From Edaphosphingomonas laterariae (lineage in GTDB: Bacteria; Pseudomonadota; Alphaproteobacteria; Sphingomonadales; Sphingomonadaceae), in NCBI RefSeq assembly GCF_900188165.1, contig NZ_FZOS01000002.1:186001-250000 (forward strand): DNA of 64,000 bases, written 5' to 3'. The notes beneath the pieces were generated by a model. The model was not told the DNA's origin, did not search any database, and saw only the letters and a program-made list of their open reading frames with translations. Of the stretch, positions 1 to 11,150 are shown piece by piece. The number at the start of each line of letters is the position of its first letter. Positions within the stretch are counted from its first letter, which is position 1. A program made the translations under genes and the position numbers.

Positions 1-1
1 C

Positions 2-499
2 GCCTGCTATCTCGTGACACAGGGCGTGGCGTCCGAGCGCGCCGAACTGGCACGCACGGAACGCGCGATCCTGGCCAACCGCATCGCCATTCGCGATCTT
101 GAGACCGAATTGGGCGCGCGCGGCAGCATGGCGCAGATGGAACGCTGGAACACGCGGGTGCTGGCGCTGAAGGCGCCGGAAGCCCGGCAATATCTGCATG
201 GCGACGTCCAGCTCGCCAGCCTTGGCATGCCTGAAACGCCGGCGATGGCGGCGCGCGTGGTGCAGGTGGCGGCGACGAAGCCCGTCACGCCGACCGCGCC
301 TGCCGGCCCGGCCGCGCCCGAACAGGTGGCCAGCGCCGAACCGCTGCTGCGCCACGCCACCTATATGAAGCCGCCGCCCGATCGCGTCGTCGATCTGGAG
401 CGCAAGGTATCCGCGCGCGGCGATGGTCTGCTCGGCGCCGATGCGGTGGCCGATCTCGACCGGATCGCGCGCTCCGAGCGCGGCGCCGGCGGCCAGTGA
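2..499 (+). CDS. FtsL-like division protein, 5' end cut off by the window
   Basis: The open frame runs in from the left edge and stops at 499, directly before ftsI. In the dcw cluster of alphaproteobacteria this slot (after rsmH, before ftsI) holds FtsL, a bitopic coiled-coil protein of the FtsQLB complex. The first visible part is charged and heptad-like (ERAELARTERAILANR), fitting the FtsL coiled coil. The membrane segment would lie upstream of the window. The long Ala/Pro-rich tail is more than a canonical FtsL has but is typical of alphaproteobacterial versions. The stop overlaps the ftsI start (GTGA). The identity rests on position and coiled coil, since FtsL sequences are poorly conserved. 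Confidence 0.6.
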   Translation, partial: ACYLVTQGVASERAELARTERAILANRIAIRDLETELGARGSMAQMERWNTRVLALKAPEARQYLHGDVQLASLGMPETPAMAARVVQVAATKPVTPTAPAGPAAPEQVASAEPLLRHATYMKPPPDRVVDLERKVSARGDGLLGADAVADLDRIARSERGAGGQ

Positions 500-2196
500 C
501 GGCGGTCGCCGCACCTCCCCACAGAATTCGCATCGCCGATCAGCGCGAAATGGGCGTCGCCGTCGCCCATTTCCGGTTGATGGTGGTGATGCTGGCGTTC
601 GCCTTCGTCACCCTGCTCATCGTCCTCAAGCTGATGTGGATGGCGGTGTTCGCCGAACCCACCGGCCAGGGTGGCGGCGCATCCATGCTGGTGCCGGCGC
701 GCGCCGATATCGTCGATCGCAACGGCATGCCGCTGGCGCGCACCTTCAACGCCTGGTCGATCGCGATCCATCCCGACAAGATCCTAGGCAATCGCAAGCA
801 GATCGCGGTCCAGCTCGCCGAGCTGATGCCGGAACGCAGCGCCCAGCAATATCTGGCGATCCTCAATTCAGGTAAGAGCTTCGTTTACCTGCGGCGGCGC
901 GCGCTGCCCGAACTGGTGCGCGCGGTGAACGCCATCGGCGAACCCGGCATCGCGCTCGGCCGCGAGCCGGAGCGGCTCTATCCGCAGGGCGCGCTGGCGG
1001 CCCATGTGATCGGCTACACCAATCTCGACGGGCAGGGCGCAGCCGGGCTGGAGCGCGAGTTCAACAAGCGCCTGACCGATCCGGTGCTGCGCGATCAGCC
1101 GATGCAGCTCGCGCTCGATGCGCGCGTCCAGCAGGCGCTGGAATCGCAACTGGGCGAGGCGATGGCGCATTTCAGCGCGATCGGCGCCGCTGGCATCGTC
1201 CTCGATATCAAGACCAGCGAAGTGCTGGCGCTGACCTCGCTGCCGGAAATCAACCCCAATGCGCCGGGCAAGGCATCGCCCGAGGCCGGGTTCAACCGCG
1301 CCACGCTGGGCGTCTACGAACTGGGATCGACCTTCAAGCCGTTCACCGTCGCGATGGCGATGGACACCGGCTATATCGACAGCTTCGGCAAGATGTATGA
1401 TTGCCCGAAGGGGCTGAAGGTCGGCCGCTTCACCATCACCGATACCCATCCCTTCGGCCGCCGTTGCAGCGTGGCCGAGATCATGAAGGAATCGTCCAAC
1501 ATCGGCACCGCGCAGATCGCGGCGCAGGTGGGGGCGGATCGGCAGCGCGCCTTCCTGAAGAAGATGGGTTTCCTGGAACCGGTTTCGATCGAGCTTGGCG
1601 AACGCGGCCGCACGCTTTCGCCCGGCGCCAACTGGGGCGAGATCGCGACGATGACGGTGGGCTTCGGCCACGGCATCGCGGTGACGCCGCTGCATCTGGC
1701 GACGGGCTATGCCACCCTGTTCAACGGCGGCATCTGGCGCCCGGCGACGCTGATGAAGACGGGGCCGCAGCATCCCGTGCCGGCCGGTCGCCGCGTGTTC
1801 ACCGAGGATACGTCCTATCAGATGCGCGCGCTGCTGCGCCTCGTCGTCACCAATGGCACGGGCAAGAATGCCAATGCGGTGGGCTATCGCGTCGGCGGCA
1901 AGACGGGTACGGCGGAAAAGGCCGTTGGCGGCCGCTATGCGCGCGGCGCCGTCGTCAACACCTTCGCCGGCGTTTTCCCGATGGACGAGCCGCGCTATGT
2001 GGTGGTGGTGATGCTCGACGAGCCCCAGCCGACCAAGGAAACCTACGGGTTCCGCACCGCCGGCTGGAACGTGGCACCCGTGATGAAGCAGGTGGTGTCG
2101 CGCATCGGGCCGCTGCTTGGCGTGGCGCCCGACGAGAACCGCGATGTGAATTTGACGGAAGTGCTTCAGTATGTCCGTCCAGAGAAGGGCAAATAA
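496..2196 (+). CDS. ftsI: Septal peptidoglycan transpeptidase PBP3 (FtsI)
   Basis: Class B penicillin-binding protein of 566 residues that cross-links septal peptidoglycan with FtsW. One membrane segment lies at about residues 22-45 (FRLMVVMLAFAFVTLLIVLK). A dimerisation region follows, then the transpeptidase domain with all three active-site motifs: STFK with Ser at 278, SSN at 333-335, and KTGT at 469-472. The GTG start overlaps the preceding stop, so the genes are translationally coupled. murE begins 3 bases after the stop. Length and motif spacing are normal for FtsI. Confidence 0.96.
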   Translation: MTAVAAPPHRIRIADQREMGVAVAHFRLMVVMLAFAFVTLLIVLKLMWMAVFAEPTGQGGGASMLVPARADIVDRNGMPLARTFNAWSIAIHPDKILGNRKQIAVQLAELMPERSAQQYLAILNSGKSFVYLRRRALPELVRAVNAIGEPGIALGREPERLYPQGALAAHVIGYTNLDGQGAAGLEREFNKRLTDPVLRDQPMQLALDARVQQALESQLGEAMAHFSAIGAAGIVLDIKTSEVLALTSLPEINPNAPGKASPEAGFNRATLGVYELGSTFKPFTVAMAMDTGYIDSFGKMYDCPKGLKVGRFTITDTHPFGRRCSVAEIMKESSNIGTAQIAAQVGADRQRAFLKKMGFLEPVSIELGERGRTLSPGANWGEIATMTVGFGHGIAVTPLHLATGYATLFNGGIWRPATLMKTGPQHPVPAGRRVFTEDTSYQMRALLRLVVTNGTGKNANAVGYRVGGKTGTAEKAVGGRYARGAVVNTFAGVFPMDEPRYVVVVMLDEPQPTKETYGFRTAGWNVAPVMKQVVSRIGPLLGVAPDENRDVNLTEVLQYVRPEKGK

Positions 2197-2199
2197 TAT

Positions 2200-3615
2200 A
2201 TGCGGCTTGGCGCGTTGACCGGGGAAGAAGGCGGCCCGGCCGTGACCGGGTTTGCCATCGATCACCGCAAGGTTGCCCCCGGCACGGTGTTCGGGGCGTT
2301 CACCGGCACGCGCTTCAATGGCGAGGATTTCATTCCGGCGGCGATCGCGGCGGGGGCGGTGGCCGTCGTCGCGCGGCCGGAAGCGACGGTGACGGGCGCT
2401 GTGCATATCGCCGATGCCGAACCGCGCCGCGCCTTCGCCCGCCTGGCCGCCCGCTTCTTCGCGCCCTTCCCCGAAACGGTGGTCGCGGTGACGGGCACCA
2501 ACGGCAAAACATCGACCGTGGAACTGACCCGCCAGCTGTGGCGGCTTGCCGGCCACCATGCCGCGTCGATCGGCACGCTTGGCGTCACCACGGCGGAAGA
2601 TCAGGTTTCGACCGGGCTCACCACCCCCGATGTCGCCACCTTCCTGTCCAACGTCGCGGGCCTGCGGCGCGAAGGCGTGACGCATGTCGCCTTCGAGGCA
2701 TCGAGCCACGGCCTGTCGCAATTCCGCACCGAAGGGCTGCCGGTGCAGGCCGCCGCCTTCACCAATTTGAGCCGCGATCATCTCGATTATCACGGCACGA
2801 TGGAGGCCTATCTCGAGGCGAAGCTGCGCCTGTTCAGCGAGGTCGTCGACCAAGGCGGCACGGCGGTCATATGGGCCGACGATACCGCGTCGGCCCGCGT
2901 GATCGAGATCGCGCGCGAACGCGGCCTCAGGATCATTGATGTCGGTGCCGCAGGCGAGGCGGTCCGTCTTGTCGAGCGCACGCCCACCCATCTCGGCCAG
3001 ACGCTGGCGCTGGAAATCGACGGGCAGCGCCATGTCGTGAAACTGCCGCTGATCGGCGCCTATCAGGCGGCAAACGCGCTCACCGCGCTCGGCCTCGTGC
3101 TGGCCACGGGCGGCCGGCTGGAGGATGCGCTGGCCGGGCTCGGCCGGGTGCAGCCGGTGCGCGGGCGGCTCGAACGCGCGGTCATCACCCGCAGCGGGGC
3201 GCCGGTCTATGTTGATTACGCCCACACGCCCGATGGGCTGGAAGCCGCGATCCTCGCGCTCAAGCCGCATGCCAAGGGCCGGCTGATCACGGTATTTGGC
3301 GCCGGCGGCGACCGCGATACCGGCAAGCGCCCGCAAATGGGCGAAGTGGCGGTCCGCCTGTCCGACCATGTGATCGTGACCGACGACAATCCCCGCAGCG
3401 AGGATCCCGCCGCGATCCGTCGCGACGTGCTGGCCGGTGCGCCGGGCGCGATCGAGATCGGCGGCCGGCGCGAGGCGATTGCGGCGGCGATTGCCGAGGC
3501 GGGTGCCGACGATATCGTGCTGATCGCCGGCAAGGGGCATGAACAGGGCCAGATCGTCGGCGATCGCGTGCTGCCGTTCGACGATGTGACCGTCGCGCGG
3601 GAGTGCGCCGCGTGA
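2200..3615 (+). CDS. murE: UDP-MurNAc-L-Ala-D-Glu:meso-DAP ligase (MurE)
   Basis: Cytoplasmic Mur ligase of 471 residues that adds the third stem-peptide residue. The ATP-binding P-loop is seen as VTGTNGKTSTVEL, and the C-terminal domain carries DDNPRSEDP. DNPR is the established signature of ligases that add meso-diaminopimelate rather than lysine, so the cell wall should be of the DAP type. The ATG at 2200 lies just after the ftsI stop. The end overlaps the murF start by four bases. Confidence 0.96.
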   Translation: MRLGALTGEEGGPAVTGFAIDHRKVAPGTVFGAFTGTRFNGEDFIPAAIAAGAVAVVARPEATVTGAVHIADAEPRRAFARLAARFFAPFPETVVAVTGTNGKTSTVELTRQLWRLAGHHAASIGTLGVTTAEDQVSTGLTTPDVATFLSNVAGLRREGVTHVAFEASSHGLSQFRTEGLPVQAAAFTNLSRDHLDYHGTMEAYLEAKLRLFSEVVDQGGTAVIWADDTASARVIEIARERGLRIIDVGAAGEAVRLVERTPTHLGQTLALEIDGQRHVVKLPLIGAYQAANALTALGLVLATGGRLEDALAGLGRVQPVRGRLERAVITRSGAPVYVDYAHTPDGLEAAILALKPHAKGRLITVFGAGGDRDTGKRPQMGEVAVRLSDHVIVTDDNPRSEDPAAIRRDVLAGAPGAIEIGGRREAIAAAIAEAGADDIVLIAGKGHEQGQIVGDRVLPFDDVTVARECAA

Positions 3616-5018
3616 GCCGCAGCCCGCTCTGGACCGCGTTCGACATCGCCGCCGCCGCGGATGGCGAGGTGTTCGGCGATTTTTCCGCCAATGGCGTCGC
3701 CTTCGACAGCCGCGAGGTCGGCCCCGGCGACCTGTTCGTCGCGATGAAGGGCGAAACCACCGATGGCCATCGCTTTGCCGACAAGGCGTTCGCGGCCGGG
3801 GCGGCGGGTGCGATCGTTAGCCAGCCGGTGGCCGGGCCGCATATTCTGGTTGCCGATACCGCCGCCGCGCTCGACGCGCTGGGCAAGGCCAGCCGCGCCC
3901 GCACGCAGGCCGCGATCATCGGCGTCACCGGATCGGTCGGCAAGACGGGCACCAAGGAAGCCCTGTTCGCCTGTTTCGACCGCGCGACGCCGGGGCAGGC
4001 CCATCGTTCGCTGAAGAGCTACAACAACCATGTCGGCGTCCCGCTCAGCCTGGCGCGGATGCCGGCGGACACGCGCTATGGCGTGTTCGAAATGGGGATG
4101 AGCGCGGCCGGCGAACTGGCGGCGCTCACCCGGCTGGTCCGTCCGCAGGTGGCGATCGTCACCGCGATCGCGCCGGCGCACAGTGCCTTCTTCGCCGGCG
4201 AGGAGGCGATCGCGGACGCCAAGGGCGAGATCTTCCAGGGGCTGGAGCCCGGCGGCACGGCGATCATCCCGTTCGATAGCCCGCATCGCGACCGGCTGAT
4301 CGCCGCCGCGCGCGGCCATGCCGATCGCATCTGGACCTTCGGGCGTGGCGAGGGCGCCGATATTCGCGCGCGCGAAGCGTTGCGCGGCCCGCGCGGCACG
4401 CTGATCGCGGCGACGCTGCCGGATGCCGAACTCACCTTCACGCTGGCCCCGCCGGGGGATCATTGGGTGTCGAACGCGATGGCGGTGATCGCCGCCGTCC
4501 ACGCCGTCGGTGGCGATCTGGCTGCCGCGGGCCTTGCGCTTGCCGATATGGCGGGGCTCGCCGGGCGTGGCCGTCGCGTGCTGGCGCCGGTGGAAGGCGG
4601 CGAGGCGCTGGTCATCGACGAAAGCTACAACGCCAACCCCGCCTCGATGGCGGCGACGATCGCGCTGCTTGGCGAGGAAAAGGCCGATCGCCGCATCGTC
4701 GTGCTGGGCGACATGCGCGAACTGGGCGGAAAATCGCCGCTTTATCATGCGGGTCTGGCGCAGCCGCTACAGCGGGCCGGCGTCGATTTCGCGCTGCTGG
4801 TCGGGCCGGAAATGGCGGCGCTTGCGAATGAGCTTGAGGGCCGCATGGATTTCGCGCATGTGCCCGACGCCGCGGCCGCGCTGGAACGCCTTGAAAGCGT
4901 CATTCAGGCCGGTGATGCGGTTCTGATTAAAGGGTCCAACGCCATCGGGCTCGCCCGTCTTGTCGAGCATCTCGGTTCGGGGGCGGTTGCGGCCGGGAAA
5001 ATGCCATGCTCTACCTGA
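3612..5018 (+). CDS. murF: UDP-MurNAc-tripeptide:D-Ala-D-Ala ligase (MurF)
   Basis: Mur ligase that attaches D-Ala-D-Ala to complete the UDP-MurNAc-pentapeptide. The P-loop is [15 protein letters not shown], and the family motif [10 protein letters not shown] is present. An in-frame GTG at 3603 gives a protein three residues longer, but the GGAG at 3599-3602 would touch it. The same GGAG sits nine bases before the GTG at 3612, which also gives the four-base GTGA overlap usual in this cluster, so 3612 is chosen (468 residues). The end overlaps mraY by 13 bases. Confidence 0.94.
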   Translation: MSRSPLWTAFDIAAAADGEVFGDFSANGVAFDSREVGPGDLFVAMKGETTDGHRFADKAFAAGAAGAIVSQPVAGPHILVADTAAALDALGKASRARTQAAIIGVTGSVGKTGTKEALFACFDRATPGQAHRSLKSYNNHVGVPLSLARMPADTRYGVFEMGMSAAGELAALTRLVRPQVAIVTAIAPAHSAFFAGEEAIADAKGEIFQGLEPGGTAIIPFDSPHRDRLIAAARGHADRIWTFGRGEGADIRAREALRGPRGTLIAATLPDAELTFTLAPPGDHWVSNAMAVIAAVHAVGGDLAAAGLALADMAGLAGRGRRVLAPVEGGEALVIDESYNANPASMAATIALLGEEKADRRIVVLGDMRELGGKSPLYHAGLAQPLQRAGVDFALLVGPEMAALANELEGRMDFAHVPDAAAALERLESVIQAGDAVLIKGSNAIGLARLVEHLGSGAVAAGKMPCST

Positions 5019-6076
5019 TCGCCGACCAGCTCGATTTTCCGGGCGTTCTCAACCTCATCCGTTATCTGACCTTCCGTGCCGGCGCCGCCGCGATCACGGC
5101 GCTGCTGATCGGCCTGATCATCGGCCCGAAGTTCATCGGCTGGCTGCGTGTGCGGCAGGGCAAGGGCCAGCCGATTCGCACCGACGGCCCGCAGACGCAC
5201 CTCGCCAAGGTGGGCACGCCCACCATGGGCGGGCTGATGATCCTGACCGCGATCACCATCTCGATGCTGTTGTGGATGGATTTGTCTAACCGCTATGTCT
5301 GGGCCTGCATCTTCGTGACGCTCGGTTTCGGCCTGATCGGCTTCCTCGACGATTATGACAAGGTGAAGAAGCGCAGCCACAAGGGCGTTTCGGGGAAGGT
5401 GCGGCTGGCGGCCGAATTCGCCATCGCCGGCATCGCCAGCTGGCTGATCGTTTCGGGCAACGGCACCGAATTATACGTGCCCTTCTATAACGGCCCGGTG
5501 ATCGATCTCGGCCCGTTCTACGTGCTGTTCGCCGCCTTCGTGATCGTCGGCGCGGGCAATGCCGTGAACCTGACGGACGGCCTGGACGGGCTGGCCACCA
5601 TGCCGGTGATCATCGCCAGCCTTGCTTTCTTCGTCATCGCCTACATGGTCGGCAACGTGAAGTTCGCCACCTATCTCGGCATTCCGCATGTGCCGGGCGC
5701 GGGCGATCTCATCATCCTCACCGCCTGCATCGTCGGCGCCGGGCTTGCCTTCCTGTGGTTCAACGCGCCGCCGGCGGCGGTGTTCATGGGCGATACGGGC
5801 AGTCTGGCCCTGGGCGGTGCGCTGGGTGCGCTGGCGGTGGTGACCCACCACGAAATCGTGCTGGCGATTGTCGGCGGCCTCTTCGTGCTCGAAGCGGTGT
5901 CCGTCATCATCCAGGTCTATTATTACAAGCGCACGGGCAAGCGCGTGTTCCGCATGGCGCCGATCCATCACCATTTCGAACAATTGGGATGGTCGGAGCC
6001 GACCGTGGTGATCCGTTTCTGGATCATCTCCTTCGTGCTGGCGCTGGCCGGCCTTGCAACGTTGAAGCTCAGATGA
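5006..6076 (+). CDS. mraY: Phospho-MurNAc-pentapeptide translocase (MraY)
   Basis: Polytopic inner-membrane enzyme of 356 residues that transfers phospho-MurNAc-pentapeptide to undecaprenyl phosphate, giving lipid I. Hallmarks seen in order are PTMGGLM, the first catalytic pair in [32 protein letters not shown], and the histidine-rich loop MAPIHHHFE near the C-terminus. About ten hydrophobic segments are present. The start overlaps the end of murF and the stop overlaps the ATG of murD (ATGA). Confidence 0.97.
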   Translation: MLYLIADQLDFPGVLNLIRYLTFRAGAAAITALLIGLIIGPKFIGWLRVRQGKGQPIRTDGPQTHLAKVGTPTMGGLMILTAITISMLLWMDLSNRYVWACIFVTLGFGLIGFLDDYDKVKKRSHKGVSGKVRLAAEFAIAGIASWLIVSGNGTELYVPFYNGPVIDLGPFYVLFAAFVIVGAGNAVNLTDGLDGLATMPVIIASLAFFVIAYMVGNVKFATYLGIPHVPGAGDLIILTACIVGAGLAFLWFNAPPAAVFMGDTGSLALGGALGALAVVTHHEIVLAIVGGLFVLEAVSVIIQVYYYKRTGKRVFRMAPIHHHFEQLGWSEPTVVIRFWIISFVLALAGLATLKLR

Positions 6077-7377
6077 TCACCAGTTCCGTCTTTGCCGGTA
6101 AGAAATATGCGGTCCTCGGCCTCGCCCGGTCGGGGCTGGCGACGGTCGACGCGCTGCTCGCCAGCGGCGCCGAAGTCGTCGCGTGGGACGAGAAGGAAGA
6201 GGCGCGCGCCAAGGTGGCGGATCGCGTCACCCTCGCCGATCCGCTGGAGATCGACCTCACGGGCTTCGACGGCGTGGTGGTTTCGCCCGGCGTACCGATC
6301 ATCCGCCACCCGATCCGCCAGAAGACGGCGGATGCCGGCGTGCCGCTGATCGGCGATATCGAATTGTTCGCGCTCGCCCGGCCGACGCTGCCGCCGCACA
6401 AGGTGGTCGGCATCACCGGCACCAACGGCAAATCGACCACGACGGCGCTGATCAAGCATATCCTCGAAGTCGCCGGCCTGCCGACGCTGATGGGCGGCAA
6501 TATCGGCCTGCCGATCCTGAGCCGTGATCCGCTGGCCCCGAACGATGCGGGCATGGGCGTCTATGTGCTCGAACTGTCGAGCTACCAGATCGATCTGACC
6601 TACAGCCTCGCCTGCGACATCGCGGTGCTGCTCAACGTGTCGCCGGATCATCTCGATCGCTATCCTGATTTCGGTGGCTATGCCGCTTCGAAGACGCGCC
6701 TGTTCGGCATGCAGAACAGCAATGGCACCGCATTCATCGGTGTCGACGATGAAACCGGTCGCGAGATTGCCCGCACGGTCGAACGGATCGGCAAGCCTCG
6801 CACCTTCCGTTTCGGCCGCGCGCAGGCCGGTGATCAGGCCGGCTGGCCCGCATTGCAGGGACCGCACAATGCCCAGAACGTGGTTGCTGCGGCTAATGTG
6901 GCGATGCTGCTCGGCGTTCCCGGCAATGTCATCGATCAGGCGATCGCCAGCTATCCCGGTCTGCCGCACCGCATGGAACGGGTGGGAGAACGCAACGGCG
7001 TGCTGTTCGTCAACGACAGCAAGGCGACCAACGCGATGTCGACCGCGCCGGCGCTCGCCGCATATCCCAAGGTCCACTGGATCCTCGGCGGCCTGCCCAA
7101 GAGCGACGAGCTGGACGCCTGCGCCCCGCATTACGGCCATGTCGTCGCGGCCTACACGATTGGCGAGGCCGGGCCGCTGTTCGCCAATATCCTGCGCGTC
7201 GCCGGCAAGCCGGTGACGGAGAGCGTGACGCTGGAACAGGCGGTGAAGGATGCCGCCGCCGCCGCGAAGCCGGGCGAGGTGGTGATGCTGTCGCCAGCCT
7301 GTGCGTCGTTCGATCAGTTCCGGGATTTCGAAGCACGGGGCGATGCCTTCCGCGCGGCCGTGGAGGCGCTTGGATGA
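6073..7377 (+). CDS. murD: UDP-MurNAc-L-alanine:D-glutamate ligase (MurD)
   Basis: Cytoplasmic Mur ligase of 434 residues that adds D-Glu as the second residue of the stem peptide. The N-terminal Rossmann-like domain begins [13 protein letters not shown], and the ATP-binding loop is [17 protein letters not shown]. The reading frame is open upstream into mraY, but the ATG at 6073 overlaps the mraY stop (ATGA) and starts just where MurD homology begins. The 3' end overlaps ftsW in the same way. Confidence 0.95.
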   Translation: MITSSVFAGKKYAVLGLARSGLATVDALLASGAEVVAWDEKEEARAKVADRVTLADPLEIDLTGFDGVVVSPGVPIIRHPIRQKTADAGVPLIGDIELFALARPTLPPHKVVGITGTNGKSTTTALIKHILEVAGLPTLMGGNIGLPILSRDPLAPNDAGMGVYVLELSSYQIDLTYSLACDIAVLLNVSPDHLDRYPDFGGYAASKTRLFGMQNSNGTAFIGVDDETGREIARTVERIGKPRTFRFGRAQAGDQAGWPALQGPHNAQNVVAAANVAMLLGVPGNVIDQAIASYPGLPHRMERVGERNGVLFVNDSKATNAMSTAPALAAYPKVHWILGGLPKSDELDACAPHYGHVVAAYTIGEAGPLFANILRVAGKPVTESVTLEQAVKDAAAAAKPGEVVMLSPACASFDQFRDFEARGDAFRAAVEALG

Positions 7378-8558
7378 CGGGGTCGACGGTCTATCGCCAG
7401 AAGCCTTCGCAGGTGGTGCGGCTCGGCCGTGCCGACCGTAGCTGGTACGCGACCTGGTTCTGGGAGATCGACCGCGTCCTCCTGCTGCTGGTCGCGATGC
7501 TCATCGGCATCGGGCTGATCGCGGTTGCCGCCGCGTCGCCGTCGGCCGCCGCCAAGGATCATGTGCCGACGCTCCATTATTTCTGGCGCCAGATCATCTG
7601 GGCAGGGCTGGGCGTGCCGCTGATGATCGGCGTGTCGATGCTGCCGCAGGGCCTGGCCAAGCGCCTGTCGTTGGCCGCTGCCGCCTTTTTCGGCCTGTGC
7701 CTGATGCTGGTGCCGATCGCGGGCACGGAAGTGAACGGCGCCGTCCGCTGGCTGGGCGTCGATCCCTTCCGCTTCCAGCCGTCGGAGTTCCTGAAGCCCT
7801 TCTTCGTCGTCGCCATCGCGTGGATGCTTTCGCTGCGCGCGCAGGATCGCAGCCTGCCGGTGGTGCCGCTGACCGGCCTGCTGGTCGCGGTGATCGCGGC
7901 CCTGCTGATGAAGCAGCCCGATTTCGGTCAGACCGTGATCTTCTGCGCGGTATGGGCCGCCCTGCTCGTCATTTCGGGCGTGCAGATGCGCTTCCTGATG
8001 ATGCTCGGCGGGGCGGGTGTGGGCCTGCTGGCGCTGGCCTTCGTCTTCTACGAAAACGGCCGCAACCGCGTGATCGAGTTCATGACCGGCACGGGCGACA
8101 CCTATCATGTCGATGTCGGCTATGCGACGATCACCAATGGCGGCATGGTCGGCCTCGGGCCGGGCGGCGGCGTCCAGAAATTCCGCCTGCCCGAAGCCCA
8201 TAACGACTATATCTTCTCCGTCATCGGCGAGGAGTTCGGGCTGATCTCGTGCATCGTCATCGCGATCATCTATCTGGCGATCATGGTCCGCGTGTTCCTG
8301 AAACTGCTGGACGAGGAGGACCAGTTCGTCATCCTCGCGGCTTCCGGGCTGGCGATCCAGTTCGGCCTGCAGGCGGTGATCAACATGGCGGTCAACGTCC
8401 AGCTCGTGCCTTCCAAGGGGATGACGCTGCCGTTCATCAGCTATGGCGGTTCGTCGCTGCTGGCGGTTTCGATGGGCTTCGGCCTGCTGCTCGCCTTCAC
8501 CAAGCGCAATCCCTTCCTGAAACGATCGCCCTATGTCGTTACATGGAGCGGCAAATGA
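7374..8558 (+). CDS. ftsW: SEDS-family lipid II polymerase FtsW
   Basis: Polytopic membrane protein of 394 residues. SEDS proteins polymerise lipid II into glycan strands, and FtsW works with FtsI at the septum. Typical FtsW/RodA signatures are seen: RWLGVDPFRFQPSEFLK, the HNDYIFSVIGEEFGL loop, and the C-terminal LPFISYGGSSLLAVS. The N-terminus has a cytoplasmic stretch of about 30 residues. The start overlaps the murD stop, and murG follows within 11 bases. Confidence 0.96.
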   Translation: MTGSTVYRQKPSQVVRLGRADRSWYATWFWEIDRVLLLLVAMLIGIGLIAVAAASPSAAAKDHVPTLHYFWRQIIWAGLGVPLMIGVSMLPQGLAKRLSLAAAAFFGLCLMLVPIAGTEVNGAVRWLGVDPFRFQPSEFLKPFFVVAIAWMLSLRAQDRSLPVVPLTGLLVAVIAALLMKQPDFGQTVIFCAVWAALLVISGVQMRFLMMLGGAGVGLLALAFVFYENGRNRVIEFMTGTGDTYHVDVGYATITNGGMVGLGPGGGVQKFRLPEAHNDYIFSVIGEEFGLISCIVIAIIYLAIMVRVFLKLLDEEDQFVILAASGLAIQFGLQAVINMAVNVQLVPSKGMTLPFISYGGSSLLAVSMGFGLLLAFTKRNPFLKRSPYVVTWSGK

Positions 8559-8568
8559 GTGTCCTTCC

Positions 8569-9738
8569 GTGGCCGTGACCCGTCACTTCGTCCTCGCCGC
8601 CGGCGGCACCGGCGGCCACATGATTCCGGCGCATGCGCTGGCCACCGAGCTGATGCGCCGGGGCCATCGCGTTGCGCTCGTCACCGATGAACGCGGCGCC
8701 AAGATTCCCGGCCTGTTCGAAGGCGCGCAGACCCATATCCTGCCGGCCGGCCGTGCCGCCGGCGGTCCGCTCGGCTGGATCCGCGCCTGGCGGTCGATCC
8801 GCGCCGGGCGGGAGATGGCGCGCCGTCTTTATGATGCGTTCGAACCGTCTGCGGTGATCGGCTTCGGCGGCTATCCGGCGCTGCCCTCGATGCTTGCCGC
8901 CTTCAAGGAGAAGGTGCCGACCGCCGTGCACGAGCAGAATGCCGTGCTGGGCCGGGTCAACCGCCTGCTCGCGCGCAAGGTGGATGCGATCGCCACCGCT
9001 TATCCTGTGGTCGAACGGCTCCAGCCCAAGTTTGAAGGCAAGACGCACCTTGTCGGCAATCCGGTGCGGAACGAGGTGCTGGCGCTGCGCGATCAGCCCT
9101 TCCCGCCGCTGACCGAGGACGGCGTGTTCCGCCTGCTCGTCACCGGCGGCAGCCAGGGCGCGTCGGTTCTGTCGGAGGTGGTGCCCGAGGCACTGGGCCT
9201 GCTGCCCCCCAATTTCCGCCGCCGCCTGCAGGTGACGCAGCAGTGCCGGGCCGAGGATATCGAAGCCGTGCGCGCCAAATATGCGTCGCTCGAAATCCCG
9301 GCTGATCTGGCGACTTACATGCCCGACATGCCCGAACGGCTGGCCTGGTCGCATCTGGTGATCGCGCGGGCCGGGGCGTCCACCATCGCCGAACTGACGG
9401 TCGCGGGGCGGCCGGCCATATTGGTGCCGCTGCCATCGGCGATGGACGATCACCAGACCGCCAATGCCCGCGAACTGCACGAGGCCGGTGGCGCGCGCGC
9501 GATCGCCCAGCGCAATTTTACCCCCATCGAGCTTGCCAAGCAGATGCAGAAGCTGGCTTTGGAGCCCGGTTCGTTGCAGAACGCGGCGCGGCGCGCCTGG
9601 GGCTGCGGCCGGCCGGATGCGGCCGCCGCGCTCGCCGACCTCGTCGAAAGCCTGGGGCGGACGCCGATCATGGATCCATTGCCGGTTCAGCCGGCCGAAA
9701 TTTCGCCGTCGAGAGGCGGCCGGGAGGCATTTGCGTGA
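8569..9738 (+). CDS. murG: Lipid II-forming GlcNAc transferase (MurG)
   Basis: GT28 glycosyltransferase at the inner face of the membrane that adds GlcNAc to lipid I. The N-terminal glycine-rich loop [16 protein letters not shown] is present, as is the C-domain stretch [24 protein letters not shown] that binds the UDP-sugar. The frame is open back to an ATG at 8533 inside ftsW, but the extra residues are unlike MurG. The GTG at 8569, with GAG at 8557-8559, fits best (389 residues); GTG 8575 is an alternative. GGAGG before the next gene lies inside the 3' end. Confidence 0.94.
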   Translation: MAVTRHFVLAAGGTGGHMIPAHALATELMRRGHRVALVTDERGAKIPGLFEGAQTHILPAGRAAGGPLGWIRAWRSIRAGREMARRLYDAFEPSAVIGFGGYPALPSMLAAFKEKVPTAVHEQNAVLGRVNRLLARKVDAIATAYPVVERLQPKFEGKTHLVGNPVRNEVLALRDQPFPPLTEDGVFRLLVTGGSQGASVLSEVVPEALGLLPPNFRRRLQVTQQCRAEDIEAVRAKYASLEIPADLATYMPDMPERLAWSHLVIARAGASTIAELTVAGRPAILVPLPSAMDDHQTANARELHEAGGARAIAQRNFTPIELAKQMQKLALEPGSLQNAARRAWGCGRPDAAAALADLVESLGRTPIMDPLPVQPAEISPSRGGREAFA

Positions 9739-11150
9739 AGGGCGTCGCCAAGGATATCGGCACCATCCATTTCATCGGCATCGGCGGCATCGGCATGTCG
9801 GGCATTGCCGAGGTGATGCACAATCTGGGCTATAAGGTGCAGGGTTCCGACGTGGCGGAAAGCTATGTCGTCGAAGGCCTGCGCAAGCGCGGCATTGCCG
9901 TCGCCATCGGCCACAAGGCGGAAAACCTGGGCGATGCCGCCGTCGTCGTCACCTCGACCGCGATCAAGCGCGGCAATCCCGAGGTGGAACTGGCGTTGGA
10001 ACGTCGCATCCCCGTCGTCCGCCGGGCCGAGATGCTGGCCGAACTGATGCGCCTGAAATCGACGGTCGCGGTGGCCGGCACGCACGGCAAGACGACGACC
10101 ACCTCAATGGTCGCGGCACTCCTCGATGCCGGCGGCGTCGATCCCACCGTTATCAACGGCGGGATCATCAACAGTTATGGCTCGAACGCCCGGCTCGGTG
10201 CGTCGGACTGGATGGTGGTGGAAGCCGACGAAAGCGACGGCAGCTTCCTGCGCCTCGACGGCACGATCGCGGTCGTCACCAATATCGATCCCGAGCATCT
10301 CGACCATTATGGCTCGTTCGACGCGGTGAAGGATGCCTTCCTCGAATTCGTCGAAAATGTGCCCTTCTACGGCGCGGCTCTGCTCTGTCTCGATCACCCG
10401 GAAGTGCAGGCGCTGATCCCGCGCGTGCGCGATCGCCGTGTCGTCACCTACGGCTTCTCGGCGCAGGCCGATGTGCGCGGCGTCAACGTCACGCCGATCC
10501 CGGGCGGCAACCGCTTCGAAGCGATCATCCGCAACCGCGATGGATCGACCCGTTCGATCGAGGGGATCGAGTTGCCGATGCCCGGCCGCCACAATGTCCA
10601 GAACGCGCTGGCCGCGATCGGCGTGGCGATCGAAATGGGCGTGCCCGATGATGTGATCCGCACCGGTTTCGGCAAGTTTGGCGGGGTGAAGCGCCGCTTC
10701 ACCAAGGTGGGCGAGCTGGATGGCGTGACCGTGATCGACGATTATGCCCATCACCCGGTGGAAATCCGGGCGGTGCTGTCGGCCGCGCGCGAAGGCGTGG
10801 AGGGCCGCGTGATCGCGGTCGCCCAGCCGCATCGCTTCACCCGCCTGCGCGATCTGATGGATGAGTTCCAGCAGGCGTTCAACGACGCCGACATGGTCTA
10901 TGTCGCGCCCGTTTATGCCGCCGGCGAACAGCCGATCGACGGCGTGGACGCCGCCGCGCTGGTCAAGGGCCTCAAGGATCGCGGGCACCGCGCCGCGCAG
11001 ACGATCGCCGGCGCCGATGCGCTCGCCGCCGAACTCGCCACCGTCGCCCAGCCGGGCGACATGGTGATCTGCCTTGGCGCGGGCGACATCACCAAATGGG
11101 CGGCGGGCCTGGCCGATGGCATCGCCCGCGTGCGGGAGACCGCTAGCTGA
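9735..11150 (+). CDS. murC: UDP-MurNAc:L-alanine ligase (MurC)
   Basis: First Mur ligase of the pathway, 471 residues, charging UDP-MurNAc with L-Ala. It shows the N-terminal [18 protein letters not shown] loop, the P-loop [14 protein letters not shown] and the DDYAHHP motif of MurC. It starts with GTG at 9735 (GTGA overlap with murG), behind a GGAGG at 9723-9727. The stop shares one base with the ATG of the following small gene (TGATG). Confidence 0.96.
   Translation: MKGVAKDIGTIHFIGIGGIGMSGIAEVMHNLGYKVQGSDVAESYVVEGLRKRGIAVAIGHKAENLGDAAVVVTSTAIKRGNPEVELALERRIPVVRRAEMLAELMRLKSTVAVAGTHGKTTTTSMVAALLDAGGVDPTVINGGIINSYGSNARLGASDWMVVEADESDGSFLRLDGTIAVVTNIDPEHLDHYGSFDAVKDAFLEFVENVPFYGAALLCLDHPEVQALIPRVRDRRVVTYGFSAQADVRGVNVTPIPGGNRFEAIIRNRDGSTRSIEGIELPMPGRHNVQNALAAIGVAIEMGVPDDVIRTGFGKFGGVKRRFTKVGELDGVTVIDDYAHHPVEIRAVLSAAREGVEGRVIAVAQPHRFTRLRDLMDEFQQAFNDADMVYVAPVYAAGEQPIDGVDAAALVKGLKDRGHRAAQTIAGADALAAELATVAQPGDMVICLGAGDITKWAAGLADGIARVRETAS

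Noticed and set aside
868-3540. 890-residue open frame on the - strand across ftsI and murE
   Set aside because: Antisense shadow of two genes with full catalytic motifs; the product is rich in Arg/His/Asp and has no domain, a usual effect of high GC content.
5755-6072. Upstream extension of murD into mraY
   Set aside because: The extra residues are an out-of-frame reading of mraY; the ATGA overlap at 6073 is the natural start.
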